This document shows, piece after piece, positions 1-16,531 of a stretch of 64,000 nucleotides of DNA. This stretch comes from Diphasiastrum complanatum. Lineage: Eukaryota > Streptophyta > Lycopodiopsida > Lycopodiales > Lycopodiaceae. Made by a program: the position numbers and the translations under genes. Within the stretch, counting starts at the first letter, position 1, and the number at the start of each line of letters is the position of its first letter. The stretch lies in the NCBI GenBank assembly GCA_029204225.1, contig CM055092.1, forward strand, positions 14,558,059 to 14,622,058, in the 5' to 3' direction. The notes beneath the pieces were generated by a model. It ran no database searches, had not been told where the DNA came from, and saw only the letters and a program-made list of their open reading frames with translations.

Positions 1-420
1 CACGCAAACATACACATACACATACACATGCATACACATACATAGACATACACATACATGCACATACACATGCACATGCACATACATACACACTCACATA
101 CACACACAAACACATACACATGTACACACACAATACACATACACACATATACACATGCATACACGTACACACCTATATACATACACATATACATATACAT
201 TTATACATACACATACATATAAATGAACATACACATACAAACACATATACATATACATATACAAATGCATATGTAATACGTATACATATACATATGCATA
301 CATATACACGTAGACACACACGTATACATACACATTGATATATATACACATACACATACACATACACACACGTGCACGCGCACTTGCATGCGTGTGCTCG
401 CGTGCGCACACACACACACT
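1..420. repeat. CA/CATA-rich cryptic simple repeat
   Basis: About 420 bases made almost only of ACACAT, ACATAC and CACACA words with scattered interruptions, ending in a purer CA run near 405-418. All open frames here are low-complexity His/Thr/Tyr or Val/Cys/Tyr strings, so I treat them as artefacts. The left end lies outside the window. Confidence 0.9.
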
Positions 421-970
421 ACCATGTATATATATTCGACTGAGTACCAGAATATTGTTTTAGAAAGATCGCACATCCACAAGCATTCAAACATGTACAC
501 TCTTTCAAACTATTTAAACTCTTTCCAATACACATTGTCTTGTCGTGTCACGTTGCTTGCACAGTTTCAGATCTTTTGCAGACAGATAATTCATAGATTG
601 ATCTATTTTATGACTAATAGTAAATGTTGATTGCTCGATTTCTAGTTTGTTTTTCATTGCCCAAAGAGACCCAACCAAATCTAGAATGGATATGCCAAAA
701 AGCTCTACAGAGTTAACATTAGTAAATCGAGACAACTTTAATGAGAATACCTTGTCAAATCATGGTTTACTAGTTAGCTAGAGTTAACCCATAGCGCCAA
801 AAAGCTCAGCATTCAAAATTTTGTTTACACAGATTCTCAACAAGCTAGCTTTCTACACATAACAAATGGTGCCATCAAGAAACCGTGCTCCTGAATCGAC
901 TCTGTGTTTCTTTTCAATGAGAAATATGGATGCCAAAAAAGTATTAAAAAATCCTTGGGTTTTGTTGCAT
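421..970. other. Unassigned intergenic stretch
   Basis: I see no coding signal, repeat unit or RNA gene here. It separates the CA-rich tract from the start of the first copy of the unrecognised element. Confidence 0.5.
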
Positions 971-974
971 CCAT

Positions 975-2260
975 CATCAAAAGGAAATTTTTGAAAAAAC
1001 AAAAAGACAAAACTATGATTTCGAAATTACTAGAAGGCCAGAATTATGGATTTTAGAATATCATCAGGAGGAAAATCTATATCTGAAAAAGTAGTCCAAC
1101 ATGTGTATATGCATTCATAGTAAAATGTGCAAGGATTGGACTACCATGATCACAAAAAAAAAAAAACAATTGTAAGTATTGATATATTATTTGCACTTTT
1201 TAGACTATTTGTTTCATTCTGGATCATTTATTTCTTAAGCGGTAATCTGATCATTATTCTATTGCAGATTTATATTTTTCCAACATAAATGAATGGGAAC
1301 CATATGAATTTGTTGCAAGTGTGTTGGATGTACTACATGGTGATATTGGACAATTGCAATATAAAGGTAGAATTGCAAAGGATCTTGTTGATTGTGGAAT
1401 CTCTTTCTATGAATTGATGTATATTCTTGATTTAAAAGGGAGTTTCAGCTGAAAAAATCTAGACCATTCCACTATCTAGTTTTAGAAGTTATGAATGAGT
1501 TAATCCTGATGCTTCTGTTTCAGAATCATTTCGATGTAAACTGTATAATGACATAAAATATTTATTAAAGATTAGTACAGGCTCAAAAACAGTCCGATTA
1601 AGTTGGTTTGTTTCTTTGAATATGTTTGTGGATTTTTTTTGCATGTGTCAATGTACACAAAACTCCAACAATGTTTGTATGTAAAAATTTATCGGAAAGT
1701 ATACTATTTGAGCTTATGGATGAAGGATGGGCTAAGAAATCAAATGTAAATTTAGAATGCAAAATTATAATGTCCTCCATATGCTTTCGTTATCAAATAG
1801 AAAAACAAATGCTCAGCCTCTACTTCCACTACCAAAGATGAAAAATGATTAAAAGTAAATGGGTACCACTAGATCAAGGCCTGGAACAAAGTGGACACTC
1901 TGAGAGGAAGAATATTGACATAATTTACAATGATGGACTTCTAACTTGTATTGAGGTAGAGGAAGATTGGAGCCTAAGTTATATTACACAGGAATTAATG
2001 CTCCTACAATATGATATACCACATATGTCAGATTCATTTCCGATGGTAAACTGGTAAGTACCTGTAGACATTTTTATTTCTTTAATAGCTTATATCGACA
2101 ATCAGTCATATAATAGATATTCTTAAATTATTACTTTAAAAGATGTATTTCTAAGTGCAACACAATTTGTGTCAATTTTTTGCAGGTACGTGAAAGACAT
2201 GAGCTTGAGATCAAATAATGAGATATTGGCGAAACTATGCAAATATTAGAGGAACACTAA
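975..2260 (+). pseudogene. Unrecognised element copy A, gene 1 (decayed)
   Basis: I do not recognise the family. The conceptual product matches, block by block, the minus-strand gene at 23689-25031. Shared blocks include IMDF followed by a Ser/Gly stretch (near 1043), DLY..N..EW and DIGxLQYKG (1268-1375), PDAxxSESF (about 1510), MFxCKxLS with an xGW box (1671-1730), FRYxIxKQM, PLDQ, and EVExxWxLxxIxxELxxLQ (1950-2010). Two introns are inferred: 1172-1267 (gtaag...ttgcag) and 2054-2185 (gtaagt...ttgcag). Both lie at the same positions as in copy B. In-frame stops at about 1105, 1452, 1840 and 2217, plus frame changes, show it is dead. No catalytic motif is apparent. It could belong to a DNA transposon or an integrated DNA virus; the homology between the copies is seen, the nature is inference. 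Confidence 0.6.
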
Positions 2261-2474
2261 AATTTAGTATCAAAAAGATAAAAAATTCCATCATCATTAT
2301 GGAATATAAAACAAGTAGAAATTGCAATATAGTGCTATCACATAGACACAACTTGATTGTAACAATCTATATTCATATCAATGAAAATCCCAAAGATGGA
2401 TTGTGTACAAGTAATTATATTGTATCTATATTTTGATGATAATATGTACATGAAATGTAATAAAAGTAAAATTT

Positions 2475-2872
2475 CTATTCAGTATTTTTTTCTATAGCAA
2501 GAGAAGCATCAAGTAAAATTGCTTGCTCTTGTGCTATTTCAATATTAGGAGGTTGATAGAACACAATCTCCTTTTTGAGCAACCTGAAAATTGTTAGAAC
2601 ATGGATGGACTTTTTTTGTATCACCTTTGGGGCTATCAATTTTAGAAACAAAACTTTTTTCGTTTGTAACAAAAACTTTAATCAGCTCTTGTCGCAATCT
2701 ATACACTTCATCGAGGTTGTATGGTTCGATAGAAGAATAGATATAAAGTCAAACTTGATAGGATGTTCACAAAGTTGCATGATGATTTTAAATTTGTTGA
2801 TAGTTGCCCTTTGCACAATAAAAAGTGCATATTTTTGGAATTTAGTCAGTTTTTATTTGTTATCTTTTGTTA
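2475..2872 (-). pseudogene. Possible opposite-strand remnant between genes 1 and 2 of copy A
   Basis: On the minus strand a short readable stretch with a charged helical character (VYRLRQELIKVF, near 2680-2720) is followed by a plausible acceptor (tttcag) at about 2583 and a short open frame. In copy B the corresponding interval also carries an opposite-strand gene (H3-like and C48 protease), but I could not align the two. Function unknown and coding status doubtful. Confidence 0.25.
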
Positions 2873-2879
2873 AACATTG

Positions 2880-3639
2880 AGGATGATTATGATGTTGCTT
2901 TACCATCTACTTCTGAGGTCGGTTCCTCAAGTAGTGTCAAAACTGAGAAGTCAAAACCTCTTGATTTGGATTCATTTCTTCAAGATACAAGTTTAAATAA
3001 CGACTATTGGACAAATTTTGACCCTGTCCAAAATAGAGCTTTATTTATAGGTCCTTATTCTACTACCTCTCTTTCCCCTAATTACAAAACTTTGATTACC
3101 CTCCTACGTATAATATCAATAATGAACTTTTTTTGACATTATCAGATATATATGATCTTTTTTACTTCACAGAGCCTGAAGCTCTTTGTATTCTATGCAA
3201 GGAATTGGATGAGTTTTCTGACTTGATTGATTACAAGGCTAATGATCTTTTCCATGGAGTGGATGACCCATTCAATGATCAATTTTTATAAGGGAAAGAT
3301 TGCTTGAAGATGGTCGTTGAGCAAGTGCATAAAAACTAGTGAAGATGAGTTTCTTAGAATTCAAAATCAATTTGGCTTTCCAAGGCCATCTATATATACT
3401 CCAAGCTCTTTGCCTTCAAGAGGAGGCCACAATATTGACAATGAGACAATGTCATGAGCTTGTAGAGTCTAGTCTTTTCCATGACCCAAAGTCCAACCTT
3501 TGTAGTACCCCAAAAAAGGTTACGAACTACCATGAACATGAATTTCTTTATGGCATAGATAAGACAACTAGTAGTTGACAAGGGTACTATTTCCCAATGA
3601 AAACTATTTTATTTCTCAAAATCCATATCAGTTGTAGGA

Positions 3640-3640
<1 letters not shown>
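2880..3640 (+). pseudogene. Unrecognised element copy A, gene 2 (decayed)
   Basis: Homologous to the intact minus-strand gene at 20061-20939. An acidic, Ser-rich N-terminal part (2880-3090) precedes the block ELDEFSDLIDY (about 3207-3240), which matches LLEFSDIVDY in copy B. A second match, EFLxxQ followed by RPxxYxPS and GGHxI, lies at 3344-3450. A frame change near 3080-3100 and stops at 3289-3291 and after 3450 disable it. The N-terminal acidic part has no counterpart in the open frame of copy B. Beyond about 3500 the similarity fades. No known domain is visible. Confidence 0.55.

Positions 3641-8388
<4,748 letters not shown>

Positions 8389-8465
<77 letters not shown>
8389..8465. repeat. 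(TG)n microsatellite
   Basis: Uninterrupted TG run of about 38 units, followed by an ACACACA stretch that makes a small GT/CA inverted arrangement. Confidence 0.97.
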
Positions 8466-8467
<2 letters not shown>

Positions 8468-10368
8468 ACACATAAAAAAATACACACACACAAATTAGAT
8501 CAATTTGTGACATTATTGATCCCACACGTGTGGAGCCCATTCCCACGTGTGGATGTTAGTCTTAAATGCATTTAGGATTAGCTAGATTAATTATGTTTTG
8601 ATTCACTCCAATGTGAACTTGGAAAAAGCTAGTCAAGTAGGAAATTGCCATGTGGCACCATTTCATTGATAGATCTAGCATTCCCATGTGAATGAGACAT
8701 GGTTCCCATGTGTGAAATCTATGCCTAGGTCATTTAGATAGGTCATATAGGTTGTACATCTCATTTAATTTAAAAACTAGTGGCTAAATTGGCCAAAAAC
8801 TAGTTTAGTAGTATTATGCCACTTGGCACCATTCTAGTGGTAGAAAATGCTACAACATGAAGTTAGGAGTGACTTCCCACTGTGTAGTATAGGTCACATG
8901 TGTGTACATATAAGTAGCTTGAATTTTATGGTTGTAGAAAATATTTATGTAAGTCCTTATAAGTTAGGAAAATTATCCAAAATCAAGGAGGTGGCTTAAA
9001 TCAACGAAGTCATGGACCATGTGCCAAATTTGATGTGATTAGTGGATCCATTGTGACTAGGCACTCTCACATGTGCCAGATCAGCTGAGTTAGCAGCAGC
9101 TTGAGCTCCCACACTTGTATATGTAGAGGCATATTTGGCCATAATATCAATGAAGCAAGATCTTCGTTTTGGAGGCATATCTTGAGTGTTTTCACCATTT
9201 GTTTTGTGAATTTATGGTTCTATTGCTTTCTAACACTTGTGTACTTCATTCTATGCTGACAGGCCATATAGTTACTGTTCTTCACACGTGTGAAGGCTGC
9301 AGGTCTCAAGTTTATTCAATAGCTTGTTGTTCTTGCTAGCTTTTTCATGGTAAATTGATCTAATTTGAGATCTAATCATTGGTTGATTAGTAGATCAAGT
9401 AATCTAGCTTCCAACACCTCTTGAGGATCTGATCTAGATCCATTCTTGGTCATTAATTCTCAATTTCACAACACACACGCATGCGTGCACATGAAATATA
9501 GCTTTATTATGGAAGGATATTTTATATATGCATATTTGTAAAGTTTGTGGAGCACTCAACCTACTCAAAATATGGATTTGAATCAGGTCCATAGCCATAC
9601 TATTATTTATTAAAATTGAATATACTTTAGTAATGTCATCATTTATGTTATATTGAAAGTGCTCTTGTATAATGTTGTCTTGTTTGTATCTTGTGCAATT
9701 ATTTAGTGCGAGAAACAAGGCCAAAAATATAGCTTGATTAGGCCAATTTTATGTATATAATGTCATTCCACATGTGGAGCTTGTTCCCACATGTGAATCA
9801 TAGGCTAGGTTAGCTTGTACATAATCCCAAGAGCCATTAAGGCAAAAAGTCAAGTTTTTTAAGTTAGAATGCATTTTTCTCAAATCTAGAGTTTCTACAG
9901 AGGTGGAATTTGATTGGATGGCCATAGACTTGTATGACATCTTAGGAGGAGCCTAAGGACAATTGAATGTACTATCCCACACATGTGAAACAAGTAAGGT
10001 CAATCCAAAACTCAATTTTTTGTATATACTCCAATTTGGAGCTCATTTGGTAAGAACAAATTGAAGAGATCTTGAGAATTTTTGCATAAAGCTAGTCTAA
10101 CTCTCTATTTGCATGCATTTTGGTGGATCCAATGCATTAAGAAGTCTTAGTGATTTTCTCTTTAGCCTATGTTTGTACAGTAGACTGAGTTTACACTTGT
10201 GAATCCTATTTGGTCATTTACACTTTGTTTTAGATTGCTCTTGCTTATAAATCTACATTGTGTCAATTCTAGGTGCTAGTTTTGATGAGATGAAGATAGT
10301 AATGTAACCAATCACTCTTGTTGATTGAATGAATCCATTTATAGTCCTAATTATACTTTTATTTCACA
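8466..10368 (+). mobile_element. Probable long LTR (left end unresolved) of a Copia remnant
   Basis: The right edge is set by the CA at 10367-10368, which directly precedes a canonical plant Copia primer-binding site. The region is rich in ACACGTGTGG and CACATGTG words (for example 8522-8550, 9280 and 9770). A second LTR was not found, so the left end cannot be placed. It could be shorter than the span given. No protein-coding gene is seen in it. Confidence 0.4.
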
Positions 10369-10380
10369 TGGTATCAGAGC
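10369..10380 (+). promoter_or_regulatory. Copia primer-binding site (tRNA-iMet type)
   Basis: TGGTATCAGAGC directly after a terminal CA, the usual plant retrotransposon PBS complementary to initiator methionine tRNA. It places minus-strand priming for the plus-oriented Copia remnant whose zinc knuckle and protease lie at 11420-11700. Confidence 0.8.
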
Positions 10381-11080
10381 CAAGTACAAGATGATGAGTG
10401 TTTGATCAAGAGTTGAGTCCATAGGTGTCTTCTCCATATGTGTAGAAGTATGGTAGACTAGAGAAGAGGCCATTTTTTAGAGTTGATTTCAAATTAGCAT
10501 GTTATGAGACTTTATATATTCTATAGAAAAACAAATAAAGATTCAAATATATGAATAGATTTAAGTTGGATCATCAAATAAAATCTTTTGATATGAGTTT
10601 TAGGTGTCTGAAAAGTGGTTTTTCAGGTTCGATCAGAGATCAAAACATGGAGAGGATGATAGATCTTGAGTTTCTTGTAGGGATCAAAATTCTCAATTTT
10701 TGTGTGTAGAATTGACATATTATATATGAAGCTCAAATTGATTCTAGTCAATATTTCTTTGTGAGAGTGTGAAAGTCAAGTTTTGATTCCATTGAGTGTC
10801 TAGAACAAAGAGGAGTCCATATTTGAGTGTACAAATTTGGTAAATCTCTAGATGTCAATTTTTTCAAATTGTTCAAACTAGTGAAGGTTGGTGGAGAACT
10901 AGGACATAGATTGGTATCAACTCTTTTCAAATTCAATCCAACCCTAAATGTTAGAGTTTTTGTATCCAAGTGAGTCCAATAGGAGTGTTTGGATTTGATT
11001 TTTGTGTCTTGATTCAATCCTTGTGAGCCTTAATCTTTGTGATCTAAACAAGGTCCATTTTTCAAGGTGACTAGATTTTG
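10381..11080 (+). other. Retroelement leader, no coding signal
   Basis: Lies between the PBS and the tandem duplication. I see no gag-like reading frame; the gag body of this element appears lost or unrecognisable. Confidence 0.4.
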
Positions 11081-11365
11081 GTGAAGATTGATTCTAAGAT
11101 TTGGGATCTAGATCTTTAATAGATATTTTAGATGTTTGACGTACTCAAATCTAGTTTCTGAGGGCCACAAAATCAATCTATAGATTCATTTCACAAGTGT
11201 GTACTTTGGTGTGTAAGAAAATTTTTGGGTGAAGACTGATTCTAAGATTGTCATTTAAATCTTTTGTAAATCAATCTAGATTATTGAATTTTTTCAAATC
11301 TAGTTTATTGAGGATCACAAAATCAATTTGTAGAATCATTTCACAAGTGTATACTTTGTGTACAA
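11081..11365. repeat. Tandem duplication, unit about 148 bp, two copies
   Basis: The two copies start at 11081 and 11229 with GTGAAGA, and share CAAATCTAGTTT, CACAAAATCAAT and CATTTCACAAGTGT in the same order with scattered differences. It lies in the leader of the Copia remnant. Confidence 0.75.
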
Positions 11366-11419
11366 GTACTTCCTCATCATGGTATCAATAAGAGGCTGCC
11401 TATTGGAGGCAAGTAAAAG

Positions 11420-11700
11420 GTTCTAGTGCTACTTTTGTATTAAAAGAGGACATTTGACAAAAGAGTGCTTCAAAAGGAATGAGGCATAAGGCAAGAAATC
11501 AAATCCAGTTCAAGAAGGTAGTAATAGTAATATTGAGGAGTCACTTTCGGTGGCCAATTTTCCTTCAACAAGCTTCAAAGATGAAGATGATCCTTGGAGG
11601 ATAGATAGTGGGGCTATCTCCCATATGCCAAGTCACAAAGAGTATTTTTCTCAGCTCTTACTTTTTGTTGGGTCTGAGAAATTCATTCTTGATGCAAATG
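11420..11700 (+). pseudogene. Copia gag zinc knuckle and aspartic protease fragment
   Basis: One frame reads a CCHC zinc knuckle CYFCIKRGHLTKEC (about 11430-11470), then a spacer, then the Copia-type protease active-site block WRIDSGAISHM (about 11598-11630). Gag binds the element RNA; the protease cleaves the Gag-Pol polyprotein. Stops before and after the knuckle and loss of everything after about 11700 make it a dead fragment. It is in the same orientation as the PBS at 10369. Confidence 0.8.
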
Positions 11701-11829
11701 GTTGTGAATTCTGTTGGGTTCGGATAGTTTGTTTGTTAGATCTTATACCACTTTTGGGTGGTATAGGCTTTATATCAACTTTGATACCACTCTTGCTGAA
11801 TGTAAGATCCAAATAAGAGAAAGCTCAAC

Positions 11830-12227
11830 GTCAAATTATTACAGGACCTACACATACTATTGATTCAAACTATTTATTAGATCGACAAGAGGAATATCTT
11901 TGTAGGTGTCTGAGACAACCATGAAGGCAATGATACAACTAGGCGTGTATGACAGCCATGCTTTCTTCAAAAAGTTTTTTTGTTGTGAGCCGTGGGAACG
12001 AGTATCAGTAGCAGATAAAGAAGCTATCAGAAAACATTCATCAGTGTAAATACACATAACTGTCAATGATTCGATTGTCGTTAAAAGAAAGATACATTGT
12101 TGTGAAAATCAATTCTCTGATACCGAAACAAATTGATTCGAACCGAAGAATAATTTGATATCACGAAAGATACCAAGCGTAAGAGCTTACGCTCTAATAT
12201 AATAGTATTAGACCTTGAAGAATCAAC
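11830..12227 (-). mobile_element. Leader and gag start of a second Copia remnant
   Basis: Reads away from the PBS/LTR at 12228-12410 on the minus strand. A 69-codon open frame (11857-12066) sits where gag would begin but is too short and unconserved to be identified. It ends abruptly against the plus-oriented Copia fragment to its left. Confidence 0.45.
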
Positions 12228-12410
12228 GCTCTGATACCATGTTGGAAAGATGTGTGTGAACGATAGGTCGAACTCGAACAGGAATCATTGTGAGCCGTTT
12301 CGAGTAGTTATGCAGACTGTGTAAAAACATGAAGAAAACTGCAAGTCTGGATAAAAGTTGGACGAAGATTAAAATGTCGATTAGTCGATTAGTGGGAGAA
12401 TAATCCAACA
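12228..12410 (-). mobile_element. Copia LTR with adjacent PBS, minus orientation
   Basis: On the minus strand a 171-bp unit (12240-12410) starts TGTTGGA and ends TCCAACA, a perfect 7-bp terminal inverted repeat, and is followed at once by the PBS TGGTATCAGAGC (12228-12239). This is the standard 5' LTR/PBS arrangement. It interrupts the 3' part of the CACTA transposase to its right. Confidence 0.8.
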
Positions 12411-14109
12411 TTATCCAATATTCTTTTTTGGTGTTTGATTCTTTTAGATCGTGCCTTGCAAGAATGGTATCTTTTTTTACCAATCAAGTGCTTCCATATA
12501 GATTCACCCACATTTCTAAATATGTGTATGGGATCAAGTAGGTGATTAATCAAAAGATTATTCCAATATTCCAAACGATAAAATATAGATAATCTTTCCA
12601 TACTATCGATCGGCTTTGCTTGCGATTCCTCCCATAGTTTTTGCCAATCTTCCACAAACATCTTCTTTGGAGGCATCTCTATCTCGACTCTTCCTCCAAA
12701 ACCTCTTCTATGAGTGTCTCTGAATGGATGGCCTTCATGCAAGTATTTACGATGATTTTCATAAACAACTTTTTTGAGACTATAAGAGTGTCTTCCCGCA
12801 AGATTTGGCCCGCACAAAAAACAAGCATTTTTTCTAGTCGTTTGAAATCCTGCCCAACAAATGGATACTATCAATCACTATTAAAAAAGTTACATGTCAA
12901 AGAATAATTCTAGCCATTGTAATATATCATGTAAATGCCAGAAACTAGTTTTATGTAACTATAAAAAAACTCCTATGTACACAAGATAGACATTGTTTGA
13001 ATGATTACCTGAGCATTCACTTAATCCTAGATAGTCATGCATTGTCCACATTACAATGGCATGTAGTGTAAACTCCCTCTTATGTAAGGGGTGCAAAATG
13101 TCATGTGCTTTTATCCCCTTCTACAAATCTTCCAACTTGTCAATAAGCAGCTCAAGATACACATCCATGTTCTTAACCTTGCGTTGGCCAGGAATTAGAA
13201 GTGCCAACATAATGTGTCCCTTTTTTGTACTCGACCAAGGAGGAATATTGTAATTTGCCAAGCAAACAGGCCAAATGGACCACGTAGTTGCTCGTACACC
13301 AAAGGGGTTCACACCATCTGTTGCAAGGCCAAATCTCACATTTCTTGACTCATTGGCAAAGCTTGGATACTCTTTGTTGATGTGTTTCTATGTAGGTGAA
13401 TATGAAGGTACCCTCATCATCCCATCTGTAGAGGTATGGTGTGCATGCCAGTCCATAAGTTGTGCAAGAGATTTACAATGAAATAAACGTTGCAATCGTG
13501 GAATTATTGGAAAATGTCATCGAACTTTGCACAAAATGATTGCCTCTTGCAAATCGTCTCTATATTGAGGAGTATCACAAATGGGACATTTCTTGAGTGA
13601 TTCGTACCTTCCTCGATATAAAATACAATCTTTTGGACATGCATGATATTGCTTGTAGTCCATTCCGATGTTAGACAACACTTTGTGCCTCATCTCTTGT
13701 CTTAGGCATGACATTCCCTTCTGAGAGAATTTCGTTTTTCAATAGTCTGTAAAACTGACAAGTATATGAAAAAACATTTACTCAAGTAATGATGTGAGGC
13801 TTTGGTCACTCCATCTATATTTGGCTTGAAGATTTAATAGAAGTATGTCTTTGCTCCAGGGCACAAAGATGTCTTTGATTCTTCTCACAATTTGTATTCT
13901 TCTTTAGACAAAAGTGTCTACTCATCTTGCTCATTGTGTCTAGCTGCACTATTATTCTCATACATATCATCCAACATGTCTCCCATGGCTTCAAATTCTT
14001 CATTCATTGGAAGCTCATTTTCATCGTTGGAACTTGTATGCGAAGAGGTAGATGAGCTAGATTTAGATGCATTAGTCTCTTGATTAATGTGCTCATCAAT
14101 TTCCATCAT
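12411..14109 (-). pseudogene. En/Spm (CACTA) transposase, TNP2/Transposase_21 family, decayed
   Basis: Reading leftward on the minus strand there is an acidic N-terminal piece, then the TNP2-like block YKQYHACPKDCILYRGRY with a second CPIC pair (about 13600-13680). Then come RLQRLF, the RNVRFGLATDGVNPFG block (13290-13340), a WPV..NYNIPPW piece, LLIPGQRKVKNMDVYLELL (13130-13200), and near 12640-12750 HEGHPFRD. This order is that of plant CACTA transposases that cut and paste the element. Several frame changes and stops split it. The C-terminus is cut by the LTR at 12410, and the terminal CACTA repeats are not visible. Confidence 0.85.
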
Positions 14110-14249
14110 CTCTTTTAAGCCTTGACGTAGACGACGAGGTAATTTCTATATATGAGGACCGTTGTATGACATTCGTCGTCTACGTCAGCCATTACGAGGA
14201 TTATTGTCTCCAATGCTGAATGAGAATGAAGAATTCTATATACCAAAAC

Positions 14250-14720
14250 AACAAGAAGTAGGTTGAAACAATGCTTGATAAACATTTCCTCCCAATACTT
14301 GATAGATATAAATGTTGCATATGAATATAAATTACCTCTTTGTTTAAAAAGTATGAACATACCAATGTATCTATTAGACCATTCTTCTTTCTAAATTGTT
14401 AACATTCAATGAACTCAAAGAATTGCATGCTTCTACATATTTACATATTTATAAATTTCACATACATTAGCTTTCACTTATTATCTTATGTAAACATCTA
14501 GGCAAATGACGAATAATGCTCCTGACATTTGACATATTTAATGACACAAACCAAATACAATCAAAAATGCATGGATTATACATCTTTGCATATCAACAAA
14601 ATTTAAATATTCACATTTGACTTATTGTCTTTTGCAAACATTTGGGTAGAGGACGGTTGAAACTATACTTGATGAACAATTCCTCCCCAACCTTGATAGA
14701 TCTAGTGGCACAAATCATTA
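14250..14720 (-). repeat. Three degenerate tandem copies of the SET-domain 3' coding end
   Basis: The stretch coding for SIKVGEELFIKYSFN (about 14640-14700) recurs in diverged form at 14256-14330 (SIKYWEEMFIKHCFN) and partly at 14480-14550 (matching the CTTATTGTCTTTTGCAAACAT part). Spacing is irregular, about 130-230 bp. The copies lie between the SET ORF and the CACTA transposase remnant. Confidence 0.65.
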
Positions 14721-15619
14721 CATAAGTGCCCTTAAAGTTTACATTTCTAGTAAAATATTCTTCTTTTCCATTGGTGCGTTCTTCAAAATCACAATTCGTC
14801 AATGAAGGGTGGCCAATATTGTTTATATATGCAGAAATGTTTTCATGCACATCTGGATGTCCATCAATGTATGGTTGCCTCCCTCCATGCGTTGCTCCTC
14901 TAAAGAACAAGCATTTGAATTCAAGCCATATACTTGCATCTTCCATTGGTGACGACACAAAGCATGCCAATCACCCCAATTGTATTGAGGTCCTGCATAT
15001 GCCATCAATGTCACAACACTATTTAGAGGGACCTCAATACTACTCAATGCAAAAAGGCCCAAACCAGCCTCAGGAAATTGTTCACTAGGCATGATCATGT
15101 ACATTCGACCCCAATACGTAAATGGTGTTCTATTTAATGGTAATAGTGATTGGATTGGCAAATATCTACTTCTAATGAAACTTTCTACTAATGGTTGCAA
15201 GCTAGGTGGAAGAGGAAGGTCAGACAAAGAACCTAGAATGTCTTTTGACACATCAACAGTGCACAGTAATTTGCAATTATCTTTCAAACTAGTCATTATA
15301 CATCCAAGACGTGTTCTCGTTTTTAAAGGGGTGGTCAAGTTTGTGGAATCCACATGGAGTATCATGGAGGACTCATGTGCAACGTCTAGGATAGGTGTGG
15401 TTGGTGGTAAGAATGTTCTGGAGATTTGGAGACATGGATGGAATCACAAGGCATTGATGAACTAATTATATCATGCAAGGGGTCGTCATCAACAAGAGCA
15501 TCATCTAAGGACAATGATGATCCAAAATCAATATTCATGTGATGTATCCTATCATTAATATTCTCGATCCCTCTTGCAACTCTTTTCCTTGAAACCGACT
15601 TATGTTCCTTCTTCTGCAA
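14611..15619 (-). pseudogene. SET-domain protein (lysine methyltransferase-like), frameshifted
   Basis: Three overlapping minus-strand frames together read as one protein. It has a basic/acidic N-terminus (15386-15619), a linker, then SET features: AGLGLFALSSI with NSVV about 15 residues on (about 15050-15120), AYINNIGHPSLTNCDF (14770-14830) in place of the usual NHS-C-PN box, and ATRSIKVGEELFIKYSF (14650-14710), the GEEL-x-Y box. SET domains transfer methyl groups from SAM to lysine, and the last two boxes form the active-site knot. Frame changes lie near 15370-15390 and 14940-14980. The C-terminus lacks the post-SET cysteines. It runs on the same strand as the CACTA remnant, so capture by that element is possible. 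Alternatively it is a decayed host gene. Confidence 0.7.
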
Positions 15620-15641
15620 AAGTTGAAAATGCTAGATGTAT

Positions 15642-15750
<109 letters not shown>

Positions 15751-15826
15751 GAAAATCTGATCTGAGATAGTTCATGATTTAAAATCTAGATCCAATCTCA
15801 TTGTCTGCTTGATCTAATTTGTAAAG

Positions 15827-16531
15827 ATGACAGCCCTCGGAGGTGCTCCTCAGGAAGTCAATTCAATCATTGTTAGGAGAGCATCCCGTTTAGATCTACC
15901 CAAATACAATGGATTAACAAATCCAGTTAGATTTCTTCATATCTATTTTGAATCTTGTGAATTCTATGGCAAAGTTTTTTCCAAGTATAAACTTCAGCTT
16001 TTTCCAATGGCCTTAACATGCACAGCACAAGATTGGTACTATAATCAAGATGAAACTGAACGTACAGATTGAGAGACTATCAAACAAGCCCTTATCACAC
16101 AGTTTAAACCTCGAAAGTTTATGGAAGACCCTTTTCTACTTTTAAGTAAAATTAAAATGGGAAAGTAAGAAATGGTTCAAGATTACATTGAATGGATAAA
16201 ACGCCTCAAATATGAGTGCGAACCTGATTCGATTAACGAAAATGTCATGATTATGTGGTTTTTGTTAGGTCTACCTAAAAGGATCAAACGTGAGCTGAAA
16301 CGTCACAATGAGTACGCAATTTTGCAAAACACTATGGACGATGCAATTCTGGAGGAGAATGAAGATTCAGATGATGAGCTGAACATCAATATATTGCCTT
16401 ATATAGCAGGGCAGACCACTACGACATCCACCACTATTGCATCAACAAATGCCAATGCTACTACAGAAATGATGCTCAATGCGTTCGAGAAACTCAAGAA
16501 GAACCAGCAGAAATCTATTGCTTGTTGGTGA
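15827..16531 (+). pseudogene. Ty3/Gypsy-type gag, truncated
   Basis: The reading frame starts at an ATG and shows the retrotransposon gag layout: LPKYNGLTNPVRFLHIYFE near the N-terminus, then AQDWYYN, ITQFKPRKF, and a VQDYIEWIKRL block typical of capsid-like gag. A negatively charged region follows. In-frame stops at 16070-16072 and 16166-16168 interrupt it. No zinc knuckle or pol follows; the sequence switches to an opposite-strand Copia fragment at about 16530. Gag would package the element RNA. Confidence 0.75.

Noticed and set aside
94-500. Long open frames rich in Cys/Val/Tyr or His/Thr
   Set aside because: They are translations of the CA/CATA simple repeat; no non-repetitive coding content.
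11770-11800. Second PBS-like word (TGGTATCAAAG on the minus strand)
   Set aside because: It is not preceded by an LTR-type CA end and differs from the usual PBS; probably chance or leader sequence.
12120-12150. Possible tRNA T-loop (GGTTCGAATC on the minus strand)
   Set aside because: No acceptor or anticodon stems can be formed around it; it belongs to the Copia leader.
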